From Aliarcobacter sp. (GTDB lineage Bacteria > Campylobacterota > Campylobacteria > Campylobacterales > Arcobacteraceae), in assembly GCA_028690445.1 (NCBI GenBank), contig JAQVBE010000002.1, positions 62,001 through 126,000 on the forward strand: 64,000 nucleotides of DNA, written 5' to 3'. This document shows positions 26,632 through 37,849 of the stretch, piece after piece. Both the position numbers and the translations under genes were made by a program. Below the pieces are notes generated by a model. That model ran no database searches. It saw nothing but the letters and a program-made list of their open reading frames with translations, and was not told where the DNA came from. Numbering within the stretch: the stretch's first letter is position 1; each line of letters begins with the position of its first letter.

Positions 26632-28659
26632 TTAAATCTCTTCTTTTATCTTCTCTAAATCTTTGATTTTTTCTAAATATTGCTCTTTTCTTGATTTTAC
26701 AAAATTTATTCTATCTTCATTTATTTCTAAATATTGCTCTTTTGAATATTTAACAATTTTAAATAAATAGTTTCTTTTTGAAGTTAAAAAATCTTCAATT
26801 TTTTCAAATCCAAAATTGGCTTTTAGTTTTGCAACAATTTCATCTTCTCTAGGATGAGTAATAGAAAATTTTGCTGGTTCTTTTTTATATAATTCTTCTG
26901 ATTCTAAGATTTGTTGTTCAAAGTGAGCGATTGTTGCTTGTGTAGTTTGAATATATGAATATGATAATGCTCCATTAAAATATGCGAATTTTTTTCTAAT
27001 AGCTGAAATATTTTCTAAAATAGCTGTATGATAAGTTTTTAAAACATTTTCATAAACTTTTGCTGCAAAATGTCTTGTATTTGAGAATTCTAAATCTGAA
27101 CTAATTTCCCTTTGTTTTCTAATAAGTTCATAAGGTTCTTGCCATTTTGTAACTTCATTTTTGATGATGTTATAAGCATCTCTAAATGCTTCATCTGTAT
27201 CAAGTTCGATATTTTTTAGAAGTTTGATAGACCTTTTGAACATTTTATCAACAGTTTGGTCGTCATAAAAAAGCTTTTTATAAATACTATCTGAATCAAT
27301 CCAGTAAGTTTCATAATCATATTTTTCAATTTTTGAGCCTATAAAACTTTTTGTTTCTTCAAATCTATTATTTGTTCTTTTTTTTATTCCCTTGTAAGTT
27401 TCATGGGCAATTTTTTCCATAATAGATTCAAGAGAATTGTAAATATTAAATAGCTCTTTTGAATATTTTTTATAAATATTTTCAAAGTGTTCAATAACAT
27501 TATTTTCACAACTTTTTAAAACTTCAATTAACGCATCATAGATTTTTGTAATAGTTTCATACTCTTTGATTAAAATATCACAAATACCTCTTAAATCTTT
27601 TTTAATTGCAAACTCTTTTGCTTCAGCTGCTTGTGGTCTAATCGTATTTTCAATAAACGATAGAACTTCATTGATATTTGATTCTTTTAAAAGTTTCATA
27701 TCATTTGACATATCTTTTGAATTAATCTCTTCAACTTTTTTATGAAATTCTTCAAATGAATTTTTGAAAAAATCCAATGATGAAACACCAATGTTATTAT
27801 TTAATTCTTTTTTAAACTCTTTTGTAATGGCGTCGAAAGAGTCCTTTAATAAAACATTTTTTTGTAAAGCTCTTGATTCAAGTGCCATTCTTGCAGAAAT
27901 AGGAGTAACTTGCGCAAAATATTTCCCAAATTTTTCTTTTACATAATTTGTAGTAGTTTCAACTTGTTCAGGAGTAAGTTTGTCTTTTTGATTTAAAACA
28001 CATAAAGATTTATTTTTAAAATGTTGCATATATTCATCTAAAACTTCTGCTTCTGATAATTTTCCTGCATTATCAATTAAAGTTAACCAGATAATTCCTC
28101 CAACATCTCTTAAAACTTTTCGTGTTGTTTCTGTATCACTTTGAGATTGAGAGTTAAGTCCTGGTGTATCAACAAATGAAATATCTTTTAAAATATCCAT
28201 AGGAGCATAAAGTGTAAGATATTTTATATCTTGCATTTCATCTTGTCTTTGATCTGTAAAATCTGCGATTGATTCAATTGGAGCGAATTCTTGAGCGCCT
28301 GAATAATAAGTGATTTTTAGTTTATATTCTTCCCCATAATTTATAAAATTTACTTTTGAAGTAACAGGTGTAATTCCTGTTGGTAAAATATTTCTTGAAA
28401 GAAGGGCATTTAAAAAAGTTGATTTTCCAGAAGAAAATTGTCCTGTAATTGCAATTTCCATCGGGTATCTAGCTCGTTTGATTTGCTTTTTCAAAATACC
28501 TTCAAGCTGATTTGATGGTAAAAATTTTTCATCAAGTAATTTTGTTTGAATTTTTTTAATATCTCCAACTAATCCATCTTCATAAACAACTTCTTGTATA
28601 GAGTAGGTATCTTTATATTCATTAACAAAACTTTTTAGGATATTTAAATTTGCACTCAT
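26632..28659 (-). CDS. bacterial dynamin-like GTPase (DLP2-like)
   Basis: A 675-residue large GTPase. The P-loop is GQFSSGKS (73-80), G3 is DTPG (164-167) and G4 is NQKD (223-226). The rest is helical and lysine/glutamate-rich (about 290-675), with a hydrophobic patch AYFNGALSYSY-like stretch that could be the membrane paddle. It overlaps the upstream dynamin gene by one base (TAATG). In Campylobacter jejuni an adjacent DLP1/DLP2 pair forms a mixed tetramer that tethers membranes; the order and sizes here fit that pair, with this gene second. Its stop abuts the convergent GGDEF gene and no terminator is seen between them. Confidence 0.88.
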   Translation of the reverse strand: MSANLNILKSFVNEYKDTYSIQEVVYEDGLVGDIKKIQTKLLDEKFLPSNQLEGILKKQIKRARYPMEIAITGQFSSGKSTFLNALLSRNILPTGITPVTSKVNFINYGEEYKLKITYYSGAQEFAPIESIADFTDQRQDEMQDIKYLTLYAPMDILKDISFVDTPGLNSQSQSDTETTRKVLRDVGGIIWLTLIDNAGKLSEAEVLDEYMQHFKNKSLCVLNQKDKLTPEQVETTTNYVKEKFGKYFAQVTPISARMALESRALQKNVLLKDSFDAITKEFKKELNNNIGVSSLDFFKNSFEEFHKKVEEINSKDMSNDMKLLKESNINEVLSFIENTIRPQAAEAKEFAIKKDLRGICDILIKEYETITKIYDALIEVLKSCENNVIEHFENIYKKYSKELFNIYNSLESIMEKIAHETYKGIKKRTNNRFEETKSFIGSKIEKYDYETYWIDSDSIYKKLFYDDQTVDKMFKRSIKLLKNIELDTDEAFRDAYNIIKNEVTKWQEPYELIRKQREISSDLEFSNTRHFAAKVYENVLKTYHTAILENISAIRKKFAYFNGALSYSYIQTTQATIAHFEQQILESEELYKKEPAKFSITHPREDEIVAKLKANFGFEKIEDFLTSKRNYLFKIVKYSKEQYLEINEDRINFVKSRKEQYLEKIKDLEKIKEEI

Positions 28660-31013
28660 TAGTATAATCCTTTTATTGTTGTTGAAATATTTTCAAATTT
28701 TTTGATATTTTTATGAATATCGATTGATAATTGAGCTCTACTTTTATCATTTTCTTCAAATGAACTAATTTGATTTTGAAGTAATTCTTCATCATTTTTA
28801 AGTTTTTGTTCAAATGATTTTAATGGAGCATTTAGTGTCATAAAAAATGATTCAATTAAAAGATTACTTACTTTTTTTGCTTTTACCTTTATATCTTCTT
28901 CTATTGAAGTAAATTGATTTTTAAGAAGTAACTCTATTTCTCTATCTAATTCATTTAATTTAGTATCTTTCGATTTTGATACAGCATCTATTACTTGTGA
29001 AATTAAAACTTCATTATTTGATGTTAAAAACCCAGATTTAAAATCATCTTGAAAAAATCCTCTTGCATCAAAATTTTCATTTTTATGTCCTATTGAAAAA
29101 CCTAAATCTTGATATTTTTGCTCACATTGTTCCCCAATAGTTTGAGATTTTTTGATAAATTTATATCTATAATCTCTAATTACATCAATAATTCCATCTT
29201 TTATTGCAGTTTCTACAATAACTTTTATTCTTGCATTTTCAGGTCTTTTTTTAGTCTTTTCAAAAGAGTATCGAACATCTCCCACAACCCTTTGTTTAAT
29301 TACATTTTGTAAATCAATTAACTCACTTTGTAAGAAAGTTTCTAAAGAGTTAATATAATCTTTTGCATCATTTTTATAATAATTAATATCTTCATTCATT
29401 GCTTGGAAAATTCTTGTATTAACAGCTTTTTTTTTATTAAAATCTAAAAGTTCTTTTTCTAATTCATCTTTTGATTTTGAAAGAAGTTGTAATTCATAGT
29501 TATAAAAAGAGTTTTGTTTTTCAATAATTTTTTGTAGTTGATTTTTAGCTGATTGAATTACAAGTTCACCTTTTTGAGAGTTTGAACCAAAAAGAGTTTC
29601 ATTTAAATATTGCTCAATTTCTAAGATACCTGTTTGTTCAAGTGTATAACCAGCATCTATTGCTTCTTTTTCTCGTCCAGTTCTATGTAATAGTGCCATT
29701 CTTCCAGAAATTGGAATAAACTTGATGGTTTTTAAAATATAATCAAGTTGAGAATCTTTGTTTTGAGCTTTTAATTGTCGCTCAATTGATGATTTTGTAT
29801 ATTTAATTACTTCATCTAATTGCTCTTTTGAAACAGTATCAGCTCTTGTAATAACAATCAAAAGTTTTGAAATATTTTGATATAAAACAGCATCAATTAT
29901 AAACTCAACATCTTTTAACGTTGCACTTTGAGATACATTCATAAGATGTAACATCATATCGCATTGGCTTATATATTCTTTTGTAATCTCTTCTCTTTGA
30001 ATAACAGGGTCATCAAGTCCTGGTGTGTCAACTATTTCAATCCCATCAGATAAAAAATCTAATTTAGAACCTAATTCTACATACTTTACTAAATTACATT
30101 TTTTCCCACTTGTAGCTGCTGAGGTATAAGATGATAAATCATTAATATCTATTTCATCAAATCTTGAAGTTGGTCTAATATAATTTTTTAAATCATCTCC
30201 AAAGATTTTATTTGTTTCATTTACAAAATCTCTCATAGATTCTAATTGTTCAGCTGATTTTAAAATTCTATCCCATTCTTGAGTATTCCAATAATATACT
30301 TTTGCATTATCAGTTGGATTGTGTTTTACAATAGTTAAGTTTGCAGTTTCAGGAACAACGGCACTTCCTAGGATTTCTCTTCCCATTAAAGCATTTAACA
30401 TTGTAGATTTACCAGCATTCATAACACCTGTAATTCCAATAGAGAATTTTTGAGTATTTAAATAGTTTTTTGTAGTTTTAATCTCTTTCGAAATCTCTTC
30501 ATTTGTAATGTCTACTTGTAATTGAGATATTAGTTCTTCAATAGTTGCTTTTAATTCTTTAAATGATGATTTTTCTAGTTCCGTATCAACTTTATTGCTA
30601 GAAGTTATGGTGTATTCATCTAGTAAATCTAACTCTTTATAATCAAATAAAGATATTAATTTATCATAATTTTGACCATTGATTATGTTTTCACTTTTTA
30701 GATATTCAAATGATGAATGTAAAACGGAAATATTTTGTTTTGATTTATTTGTTAATATTGACTTTACTATCATATGTTGTAAATGATTAAGTTCATTTAT
30801 ATTTGAAGGACTTTTAACTTTTAATTGTTGGCATAAAGTTTTGAATGTTGTTAATGGTAAATATTTATCATAGTTCTTTCTTGTCGCACTAATTATTAGA
30901 GCATAAATTGTAAATACTTCTTCATTTACTTCTGTTTCAATTGGTTCTAGATCTAAATTTTGTTCAAAAGTTATACCGTGATACAGTAAGAAATAATCAT
31001 TTGCCAAACTCAT
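28659..31013 (-). CDS. bacterial dynamin-like GTPase (DLP1-like)
   Basis: A 784-residue large GTPase and first gene of the dynamin pair. A helical N-terminal extension of about 185 residues precedes the GTPase domain: P-loop GVMNAGKS (196-203), G3 DTPG (329-332) and a TRAD G4 motif about 55 residues later. The long N-terminal extension is the feature that distinguishes Cj-DLP1 from Cj-DLP2. The rest is helical stalk with a central hydrophobic stretch. It is translationally coupled to the 26632-28659 gene and follows frdB after two hairpins. A role in membrane tethering or remodelling is inferred from family. Confidence 0.88.
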   Translation of the reverse strand: MSLANDYFLLYHGITFEQNLDLEPIETEVNEEVFTIYALIISATRKNYDKYLPLTTFKTLCQQLKVKSPSNINELNHLQHMIVKSILTNKSKQNISVLHSSFEYLKSENIINGQNYDKLISLFDYKELDLLDEYTITSSNKVDTELEKSSFKELKATIEELISQLQVDITNEEISKEIKTTKNYLNTQKFSIGITGVMNAGKSTMLNALMGREILGSAVVPETANLTIVKHNPTDNAKVYYWNTQEWDRILKSAEQLESMRDFVNETNKIFGDDLKNYIRPTSRFDEIDINDLSSYTSAATSGKKCNLVKYVELGSKLDFLSDGIEIVDTPGLDDPVIQREEITKEYISQCDMMLHLMNVSQSATLKDVEFIIDAVLYQNISKLLIVITRADTVSKEQLDEVIKYTKSSIERQLKAQNKDSQLDYILKTIKFIPISGRMALLHRTGREKEAIDAGYTLEQTGILEIEQYLNETLFGSNSQKGELVIQSAKNQLQKIIEKQNSFYNYELQLLSKSKDELEKELLDFNKKKAVNTRIFQAMNEDINYYKNDAKDYINSLETFLQSELIDLQNVIKQRVVGDVRYSFEKTKKRPENARIKVIVETAIKDGIIDVIRDYRYKFIKKSQTIGEQCEQKYQDLGFSIGHKNENFDARGFFQDDFKSGFLTSNNEVLISQVIDAVSKSKDTKLNELDREIELLLKNQFTSIEEDIKVKAKKVSNLLIESFFMTLNAPLKSFEQKLKNDEELLQNQISSFEENDKSRAQLSIDIHKNIKKFENISTTIKGLY

Positions 31014-31042
31014 TTTATTACTCCATAATTGCCCTAAAATAT

Positions 31043-31080
31043 AAAAAGTTAAATATCACTACTGATATTTAACTTTTTAT
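31043..31080. terminator. long hairpin between frdB and the dynamin pair
   Basis: A perfect inverted repeat of at least 16 bp, AAAAAGTTAAATATCA/TGATATTTAACTTTTT with loop CTAC. It lies between the frdB stop and the dynamin start and can end transcription on either strand. Confidence 0.8.
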
Positions 31081-31088
31081 ATTGTTAT

Positions 31089-31113
31089 TAACGAAGGAAA
31101 AAATCCTTCGTAA
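31089..31113 (-). terminator. GC-containing hairpin directly after frdB
   Basis: Stem TTACGAAGGA/TCCTTCGTAA with a five-base loop, starting four bases past the frdB stop. On the minus strand it is followed by the second hairpin at 31043-31080, so frd transcripts meet two stem-loops in series. Confidence 0.7.
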
Positions 31114-31116
31114 TAA

Positions 31117-31848
31117 TTATCTTAGTGCTACTAATTTTCTTCTTAAGTAAGCAATTTTATTTTGTAATGGTAAGTGTTTTGGACAATGGTCTTCACACGC
31201 CATTAATGACATACAACCAAAAATTCCATCATCATCACCAATTAATTCATAGAAATCTTCAGCAGTTCTTTTATCATGTGGGTCTACTTCAAATCTTGCA
31301 ACTCTGTTTAGTCCAACAGGTCCAACAAAATTTGGTCTCATTAATGCAGTTCCACAAGAAGCAACACAAATTCCACACTCAATACATCTATCTAATTCAA
31401 AAGTTTGTTCAGCTATTTCTGGCTCAACTCTGTCTTCTAATTTAGTAATATCAGCTTCGTGGTCATTATGAATCCATGATTCAACTCTTTTAGACATTCC
31501 ATCCATCCATTTACCTGTATTTACAGATAAATCTTTGATTAATTCAAATGCAGGCATAGGCATTAATTGTAATTTACCTGTTGGGTAATTAGCAATTAAT
31601 GTTCTACAAGCAAGAGTCGGTTTACCATTTACAACCATTCCACAACTTCCACAAATTCCAGCTCGACATACAAAGTCAAAAGATAAATCTGCATCCATCT
31701 CTTCTCTAATTTTCATTAATGCAATAAAAAGAGTCATACCTGGAGTTTCTTCTAAATGATAATCCACAAAGTGAGGTTTTGAAACCTTACTTCTTGGATT
31801 GAATTTTAAAACTGATATTGTAATATCTCTACCTTTTTCAATACTCAT
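31117..31848 (-). CDS. frdB: fumarate reductase iron-sulfur subunit
   Basis: FrdB (243 residues) carries the three Fe-S clusters between the FrdA flavin and the FrdC haems. The [2Fe-2S] ligands are Cys61, Cys66, Cys69 and Cys81 (CRAGICGSC, then LACRT). The C-terminal half holds [12 protein letters not shown] and, after a Pro-rich stretch, [16 protein letters not shown], giving the [4Fe-4S] and [3Fe-4S] sites. Length and order match Wolinella FrdB. It overlaps the frdA stop by one base and is the last gene of frdCAB. Confidence 0.97.
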   Translation of the reverse strand: MSIEKGRDITISVLKFNPRSKVSKPHFVDYHLEETPGMTLFIALMKIREEMDADLSFDFVCRAGICGSCGMVVNGKPTLACRTLIANYPTGKLQLMPMPAFELIKDLSVNTGKWMDGMSKRVESWIHNDHEADITKLEDRVEPEIAEQTFELDRCIECGICVASCGTALMRPNFVGPVGLNRVARFEVDPHDKRTAEDFYELIGDDDGIFGCMSLMACEDHCPKHLPLQNKIAYLRRKLVALR

Positions 31849-33833
31849 TATAAATCTCCTGCTCTTTCATTTTTTTCTCTATAATTCATAGGTAAATCAA
31901 ATGGCATTAAGGCATGTTGGATTTCATGTCTATCTTTACCTTCTGCTTGCATTTTTTCTGTAATCTCATCAACTTGTGCTTGTCTTTTTTCTGATAAATC
32001 ATGTTCTATAATCATACCTTTAGCACCATATCCTCTAAATGCGGGAGGTAATTCCATAGTCATAATATCTAATGCTTCGTAAGAAATTGTTGGAAGAGTT
32101 TGATTCTCATCAGGCCAAGAAGTTAGCGTTCTATTTAACCAGTTTGCATCATCTCTTTTTAAGAAGTCTTCTCTATAATGAGCTCCTCTTGATTCTGTTC
32201 TTAGTAATGCACCATTAGCAACACAAAGTGCTATTTTTAACATTCTAGGAACTCTATAAGCTTCTTCAAGTTCTGGATTTCCAGCTCTTTCTTTAGATTT
32301 AACAGTGATTTTCTTAGTTTTAAGTAATAACTCTTCAAGTTCTTCAACTGCAGCTTTTAAGTTAACACCATCTCTAAAGATTCCAACTTTTTCATCCATT
32401 AAGTTTTGCATTCTATTTTTGATTCTAAAAATATCTTCATTTCCAGTATAATCTAAAATATCATTTAAATATTTATCTTCTTTATCTAAAAATCTTTGAA
32501 CAGTAGATGTAGGAATTGTTACATCATTTGATAAACAATAATCAGCAAAATAGTTTCCAATAATCATACCTGCAACAACTGTTTCAGAAACTGAGTTTCC
32601 TCCAAGTCTATTAAATCCATGCATATCCCAGCAAGAAGCTTCACCACAAGCAAATAAACCACTTAATTTTTGAGATTCACCAGTTGGTTTTGTTCTAATT
32701 CCACCCATTGAGTAGTGTTGCATTGGTAAAACTGGAGCCCATCCTTTTTTACCTTCATCAGCTGGATCGATACCGTTGAAAATCATACAAATTTCTTGTA
32801 CATCTCTTAGATTTTTTTCAATATGCTCACGACCAAGAATAGAAATATCTAACCAAACATGGTATCCATAAGGAGAAGGTACACCTTTACCATTTCTAAT
32901 ATGTTCAATCATTCTTCTTGAAACAACGTCTCTTGAAGCTAGTTCTTTTTTCTCTGGCTCATAATCTGGCATAAATCTATGACCATCAACATCTCTTAAG
33001 ATTCCACCATCTCCTCTACAACCTTCAGTTAATAAAATTCCTGATGGTACAATTGGTGTTGGATGGAATTGAACAGCTTCCATATTTCCTAAAGTTGCAA
33101 TTCCAGTTTCAAGTGCAATTGCTGCACCAATACCCTCACAAATTACAGCATTTGTAGTTTGTTTAAATACTCTTCCATATCCACCTGTTGCTATACATGT
33201 ACCTTTTGCAACATAAGCTTCTAATTCACCTGTAATTAAATCTCTTACGATTGCTCCATAACATCTACCATTTTCATGAATAAGTGAAAGTGCTTCTTTT
33301 CTATCTCTAATATCAACATTGTGTCTTAATGCTTCATTTGCAACACCAAATAACATAGTGTGACCAGTTGCGTCAGCTGTATAACAAGTTCTCCATTTTT
33401 TAGTTCCACCAAAATCTCTTGATGTAATTAATCCATGTCTATCAGCATCTTCTGTAATTGTTGTTTTTTTAGCATTAATAACAGCTTCTCTTGAACCCTC
33501 TTTAACTCTTGACCAAGGAACCCCCCAAGCCGCTAATTCTCTAATAGCTTTTGGAGCAGTGTGTACAAACATTCTTGCAACTTCTTGATCACATCCCCAG
33601 TCTGAACCTTTTACAGTATCCGCAAAGTGTAAATCTTCATTATCACCATCAGACATTTTTGAGTTACCTAAAGATGCTTGCATACCACCTTGCGCCGCAG
33701 CACTATGTGATCTTTTAACAGGAACTAAAGATAAAACGATTGTATTTAAACCTTTTTTTTGTGCAGCAACAGCAGCTCTTAAACCTGCTAATCCTCCACC
33801 GATTACTAACGCATCACAGTAATTAATTTTCAT
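31848..33833 (-). CDS. frdA: fumarate reductase flavoprotein subunit
   Basis: FrdA (661 residues) reduces fumarate to succinate at covalently bound FAD. The FAD-binding [10 protein letters not shown] (12-21) and the flavin-linking His43 in [10 protein letters not shown] are present, with the active-site region [20 protein letters not shown] and [12 protein letters not shown] later. The chain matches Wolinella succinogenes FrdA almost segment by segment. In C. jejuni the FrdCAB enzyme also serves as the succinate dehydrogenase; the same dual role is likely here if no sdh operon exists elsewhere. Confidence 0.97.
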   Translation of the reverse strand: MKINYCDALVIGGGLAGLRAAVAAQKKGLNTIVLSLVPVKRSHSAAAQGGMQASLGNSKMSDGDNEDLHFADTVKGSDWGCDQEVARMFVHTAPKAIRELAAWGVPWSRVKEGSREAVINAKKTTITEDADRHGLITSRDFGGTKKWRTCYTADATGHTMLFGVANEALRHNVDIRDRKEALSLIHENGRCYGAIVRDLITGELEAYVAKGTCIATGGYGRVFKQTTNAVICEGIGAAIALETGIATLGNMEAVQFHPTPIVPSGILLTEGCRGDGGILRDVDGHRFMPDYEPEKKELASRDVVSRRMIEHIRNGKGVPSPYGYHVWLDISILGREHIEKNLRDVQEICMIFNGIDPADEGKKGWAPVLPMQHYSMGGIRTKPTGESQKLSGLFACGEASCWDMHGFNRLGGNSVSETVVAGMIIGNYFADYCLSNDVTIPTSTVQRFLDKEDKYLNDILDYTGNEDIFRIKNRMQNLMDEKVGIFRDGVNLKAAVEELEELLLKTKKITVKSKERAGNPELEEAYRVPRMLKIALCVANGALLRTESRGAHYREDFLKRDDANWLNRTLTSWPDENQTLPTISYEALDIMTMELPPAFRGYGAKGMIIEHDLSEKRQAQVDEITEKMQAEGKDRHEIQHALMPFDLPMNYREKNERAGDL

Positions 33834-34633
33834 TATGCAATTCCCCCAACACTTTTATTTGTAATTTTATATTCTATTACACATGCAGTTGGAATATATT
33901 TTTGACCAACTGTTCCATTTGCTGCATTTTCCATTCCAATTTTCATATAAGCTGCAAGTGATGCAAAACCTAATACTAAAAAGAATACTGTTAATGCCCA
34001 TTTGATTTTTTTAAGCGTTTTTCTAGTATCTTTTGGATTTTCACCATCAAACCATCCCCATTTTACACATAATCTATAAAGACCAATTGTTCCATGGAAT
34101 TCAACAGCTAATAATAAAAGAATGTATAAAGGCCACATATATTCAGACCAAACTCTATCTGAACTAGCATTTGGTCCAATCGCATCTGCATGAGTCATAA
34201 TAATATATAAGTGAATAGAACCCATGAAAAACATTGCAAAACCTGTAAAGGCTTGAATAAACCAAAGTTTTGTATCATCGTGATTCATACTTTTAGAGTG
34301 AGCTTTCATTACTTGGTATTGTTTAAAATTACTAGGTAATTTTCTCATTCCTAAAGCAGCATGAACAATAAAAATCACAAATACAATAAAAGCAATGATA
34401 GAAACAATGATTGGTTGCCCTTCATTGAAAATAAAACTACCTTCAAAGAATTTTGTAATTGTATACATAAAATCTTTGCTAATTAAAATTGACGAGACAA
34501 AAAGCATATGTCCCCACATAAATAAAGCTAAGAAACCACCTGTAAAACTTTGCATAAAATCAAGTTTTGCAGGCAATCTACTCTTTCTTCCTTCCTCTGT
34601 TTTCCCCAAATAACCTTCTATTAGGTCACTCAT
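33833..34633 (-). CDS. frdC: fumarate reductase dihaem cytochrome b subunit
   Basis: FrdC (266 residues) anchors the complex and takes electrons from menaquinol through two haem b groups. Five hydrophobic helices are visible. The four haem ligands of Wolinella FrdC (His44, 93, 143, 182) align with His42, His91, His141 and His180 here, an even offset of two. Glu178 (in VEFHGTIG) matches Wolinella Glu180, the proton-carrying residue of the E-pathway that keeps menaquinol oxidation electroneutral. It is the first gene of the frd operon, with the promoter in the 210-base gap downstream of the nuo terminator. Confidence 0.96.
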   Translation of the reverse strand: MSDLIEGYLGKTEEGRKSRLPAKLDFMQSFTGGFLALFMWGHMLFVSSILISKDFMYTITKFFEGSFIFNEGQPIIVSIIAFIVFVIFIVHAALGMRKLPSNFKQYQVMKAHSKSMNHDDTKLWFIQAFTGFAMFFMGSIHLYIIMTHADAIGPNASSDRVWSEYMWPLYILLLLAVEFHGTIGLYRLCVKWGWFDGENPKDTRKTLKKIKWALTVFFLVLGFASLAAYMKIGMENAANGTVGQKYIPTACVIEYKITNKSVGGIA

Positions 34634-34753
34634 TTTCTATCCTTTCTGCGAATTAGATTTTTTTGAATAATAGCAACATAATAGCTTAAATCTACTTCAA
34701 ATGTCTTTATATTTTTATGAAAAATGATGTTGGAAAAAAGAGAAAATAATCTG

Positions 34754-34776
34754 AAAAAACCCCTATCAAGGGGTTT
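34754..34776 (-). terminator. terminator of the nuo operon
   Basis: Perfect stem AAACCCCT/AGGGGTTT with loop ATCA; on the minus strand it is followed by T6. It lies 68 bases after the nuoN stop and upstream of the frdC promoter region. Confidence 0.9.
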
Positions 34777-34843
34777 CTATAAAGAAGAATTTTATGAAAA
34801 AAATTAATTAATAAGAAACGCAGATGTTACTTATTAACACATG

Positions 34844-36364
34844 CTATTTTATAAATAGTGATTGAACTGCAAATTGAGTTAATTTTATTATTTCATCAAT
34901 ATTCATTGCTGGAATAAAAAATACAATAGCAGAACCAATTCCCCCTAAAAGTGTAATAATTGCAACAAAAGCAATAGCATAAGTTGAAACTCTTTTGTCA
35001 TTAAATTCTTCACTAATACAAGCTTCTTGTGGAGAATAAAAATACATCATTGCAATTAATTTAAAATAGTAATAAACAGAAATAATAGTTGCAATTATCG
35101 CAACAACTGTAAGTCCTATGTATCCAGCATTTATAGCTTCTGTAAATACATATAATTTACCAATAAATCCTATTGTTGATGGAATTCCTGCAAGTGAAAA
35201 TAAGAATATTGTCATCATTGCTGCTAAAAATGGTCTTTGTTTTGCTAAACCTTTAAAATCATCATAAGTTACTTTTACATTTGTTTCCGAAATAATATGT
35301 GAAGCTAATCCAAAAGCTCCCAGAGCTGATAATAAATAAGCAATTAAATAAAACATTGTCGCATATGCTGAATCAATATTGATAATTTGCCCATCTTTGT
35401 AACTTAAAGCAATAAATGCTAAAAGTACGTATCCTGTATGTACAATTGAAGATGCTGCTAACATTCTTTTTATAATTTGTTGAGTAATCGCTAACCATGT
35501 ACCAAATACTAAAGTTAAGACAATAATTATAGTAATAATACCATCCCAAAAATCAATGATTGGAGCAATATAACTTAATATCATTCGTAAGAAAAATGAA
35601 AATATAGCAATTTTAAATGTTGATGCCATATAAGCTGTAATAACCATTGGCGCACCTCGATAAACATCAAGAACCCAAGATTGAAATGGAAATGCAGCTA
35701 TTTTGAATAAGAATGTAAATAAAATTAAAGTTAATCCAATATATACAAGTATCATTTGATCAGAATTAGCAGTTAAAATAAATGTTGATAAGTTAGCTAA
35801 ATTTGTGCTTTGAGTCGCTCCATAAATTAGAACAACTCCTAAAAGATAAAAAGCACCAATAAATGAACCTAATACTAAATATTTAAAAATAGCTTCAACT
35901 CTTTTTGAATCATCACTATTGTATCCCACCATAATATAAATAGAAAAAGAAGCAATTTCAAGTGCAATATAAGCTGTAACTAATTCATTCGCTTGAGCTA
36001 AAATCATCATTCCAAATAAAGCAAATAATAAAATAGAAAAAAACTCACCTTTAAAATAACTTCTATGTTGGAAATAATGTTCTCCAATTAATAAAGTTAA
36101 TAAAGTTCCTGCAATTAATAAGATATTAAAAAAGTTTGAAAAAGTATCAAAAGTTAAAACATTATTTAACAAACTTTCAAATGGTTGCACTGAATAAGAG
36201 CTGTTAATGTTGCTTAAAGAAAAACCTAAAGCAATTAATAAAAAGAATGAAGAAATAACTATGAAGTTTTTTACAGTAAATTTTTCATACATGCTCATAA
36301 ACATAAGTACTAAAGCACCAGCTAATACAGTTAAAGCTGGTATTAAATAGAAAAATTGACTCAT
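34844..36364 (-). CDS. nuoN: NADH-quinone oxidoreductase subunit N
   Basis: NuoN is one of three antiporter-like proton-pumping membrane subunits of complex I. The 506-residue chain has about 14 hydrophobic helices. Family segments include [15 protein letters not shown] (about 130-145), [15 protein letters not shown] with the key Lys region, and [18 protein letters not shown]. It is last in the nuo operon and overlaps nuoM by four bases. Confidence 0.96.
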   Translation of the reverse strand: MSQFFYLIPALTVLAGALVLMFMSMYEKFTVKNFIVISSFFLLIALGFSLSNINSSYSVQPFESLLNNVLTFDTFSNFFNILLIAGTLLTLLIGEHYFQHRSYFKGEFFSILLFALFGMMILAQANELVTAYIALEIASFSIYIMVGYNSDDSKRVEAIFKYLVLGSFIGAFYLLGVVLIYGATQSTNLANLSTFILTANSDQMILVYIGLTLILFTFLFKIAAFPFQSWVLDVYRGAPMVITAYMASTFKIAIFSFFLRMILSYIAPIIDFWDGIITIIIVLTLVFGTWLAITQQIIKRMLAASSIVHTGYVLLAFIALSYKDGQIINIDSAYATMFYLIAYLLSALGAFGLASHIISETNVKVTYDDFKGLAKQRPFLAAMMTIFLFSLAGIPSTIGFIGKLYVFTEAINAGYIGLTVVAIIATIISVYYYFKLIAMMYFYSPQEACISEEFNDKRVSTYAIAFVAIITLLGGIGSAIVFFIPAMNIDEIIKLTQFAVQSLFIK

Positions 36365-37848
36365 TTTGCTACTCCTATATGTAAAATATCATTTAAATAA
36401 TAAGTTACAGTTGGTTCAAATTTATTCATAAAAATCTCTGGATAAAATCCCATTAAAAATACTAAAACTACCCAAGGAGCTAATCCTATAATTTCTTTTA
36501 CTTTTAAATCTCTCATTTTAAGTTCAACAGAACCCTCAGGTCTGTTTTGTAAAATTGCTCTTTGAAACATCCATAACATATAAGTAGCTCCAATAATAAC
36601 AGTTAATGCAGCGATATATCCTAGAGTATGATTGAATTCATATATACCAAAAATTATTAATAATTCTGAAACAAAACCATTAGTTCCAGGAAGTCCAATA
36701 TTTGCAAATAACATAACCGCAAAAATAAATGTAAAGATAGGCGCTTTTTTTGCAATTCCACCTAAATCTTTTATTGTTTTAAATCCTGTTTGTTCATGCA
36801 TTAATCCTACAAGTAAAAATAACGCTCCAGTTGCAATTGCATGAGCAATTATTAAATATAAAGACCCATTTATACCATAAGCATTTAAAGAAAAAATACC
36901 AGCAGCAATAAAACTTAAATGTGATGCTGATGAATATGCAAACATTCTTTTAATATCATCTTGTATAAGTGCTGCAATTCCAAAGTATACTAAACCAAAT
37001 AATCCAATAGCTACAAACCAAGTTGAAAACTCAACATAAATTTCTGGAAAAATTGGAATCATAAATCTAACAATTGCATAAACTCCAAGTTTTGCCATTA
37101 TTGAAGATAATAAAAATACTGCACCAGTTGGAGCATTTTTATATGTTTCCATAATCCAAGTATGAAGTGGAAAAATTGGGATTTTAATGGCAAAAGCTGC
37201 TAAAAATGCTAAAAATAACCAAACTTTTGTATCATAAGGAATTGTAGATATTTGCATTAAACTATCATAAGCAAATGACCATTCTCCAAATTGTTTGAAG
37301 TGAGCAACACCTAAATATAAAATAGCTATAAACATCAATAATGAACCAGCCATTGTATAAACAGTTACTTTAATTGTAGTAAATACTTTGTCCCCAAATC
37401 CGTAAGAGCCAATCATTAAGAAAACAGGTAAAAGCATAACTTCCCAAAAGAAGTAAAAAAGAACAATGTCTAAAGAGAATAAAGTTCCCGTAACACCTGA
37501 TTGTACTAAAAGCATATTTATCCAATAACCTTTAGTTTTACCTTCCCACAATAATAAATATGCTGTAGGAATTAAAATAGCAATCATCATTAAAATAGTA
37601 AGAGAAAATCCATCTAATCCAATATAATAACTTATTCCATAAGTTTCAATCCAAGGAACATTTGTAACAAATTGCATTCCAGCACTTGGAACAAATTCAA
37701 TATAAATTTTTAACACAAGTGCTAAAATAACGGTAGTAGTTAAAAAAGCAATATTTCTAATAGTATTTACATCTCTTGTTGTAAGCATTAACCCAAGTGC
37801 TACAACAGCTGGTAAAAATATAATAAATGAAAGTATATCTGAGCTCAT
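36361..37848 (-). CDS. nuoM: NADH-quinone oxidoreductase subunit M
   Basis: NuoM is an antiporter-like subunit of complex I with 14 predicted helices (495 residues). The motifs [17 protein letters not shown], with the conserved TM5 Glu, and [15 protein letters not shown] are visible, as is [16 protein letters not shown]. It lies one base from nuoL and overlaps nuoN, so the membrane-arm genes are tightly coupled. Confidence 0.97.
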   Translation of the reverse strand: MSSDILSFIIFLPAVVALGLMLTTRDVNTIRNIAFLTTTVILALVLKIYIEFVPSAGMQFVTNVPWIETYGISYYIGLDGFSLTILMMIAILIPTAYLLLWEGKTKGYWINMLLVQSGVTGTLFSLDIVLFYFFWEVMLLPVFLMIGSYGFGDKVFTTIKVTVYTMAGSLLMFIAILYLGVAHFKQFGEWSFAYDSLMQISTIPYDTKVWLFLAFLAAFAIKIPIFPLHTWIMETYKNAPTGAVFLLSSIMAKLGVYAIVRFMIPIFPEIYVEFSTWFVAIGLFGLVYFGIAALIQDDIKRMFAYSSASHLSFIAAGIFSLNAYGINGSLYLIIAHAIATGALFLLVGLMHEQTGFKTIKDLGGIAKKAPIFTFIFAVMLFANIGLPGTNGFVSELLIIFGIYEFNHTLGYIAALTVIIGATYMLWMFQRAILQNRPEGSVELKMRDLKVKEIIGLAPWVVLVFLMGFYPEIFMNKFEPTVTYYLNDILHIGVAK

Positions 37849-37849
37849 A

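Noticed and set aside
31125..31445. 106-codon frame on the plus strand inside frdB
   Set aside because: frdB is certain from its cysteine motifs; the opposite frame is low complexity (Leu, Gln, His).
31117..34633. Methylmenaquinol:fumarate reductase (SdhABE type)
   Set aside because: Gene order and the five-helix dihaem FrdC with all four His ligands fit Wolinella FrdCAB; there is no Cys-rich SdhE-type subunit.
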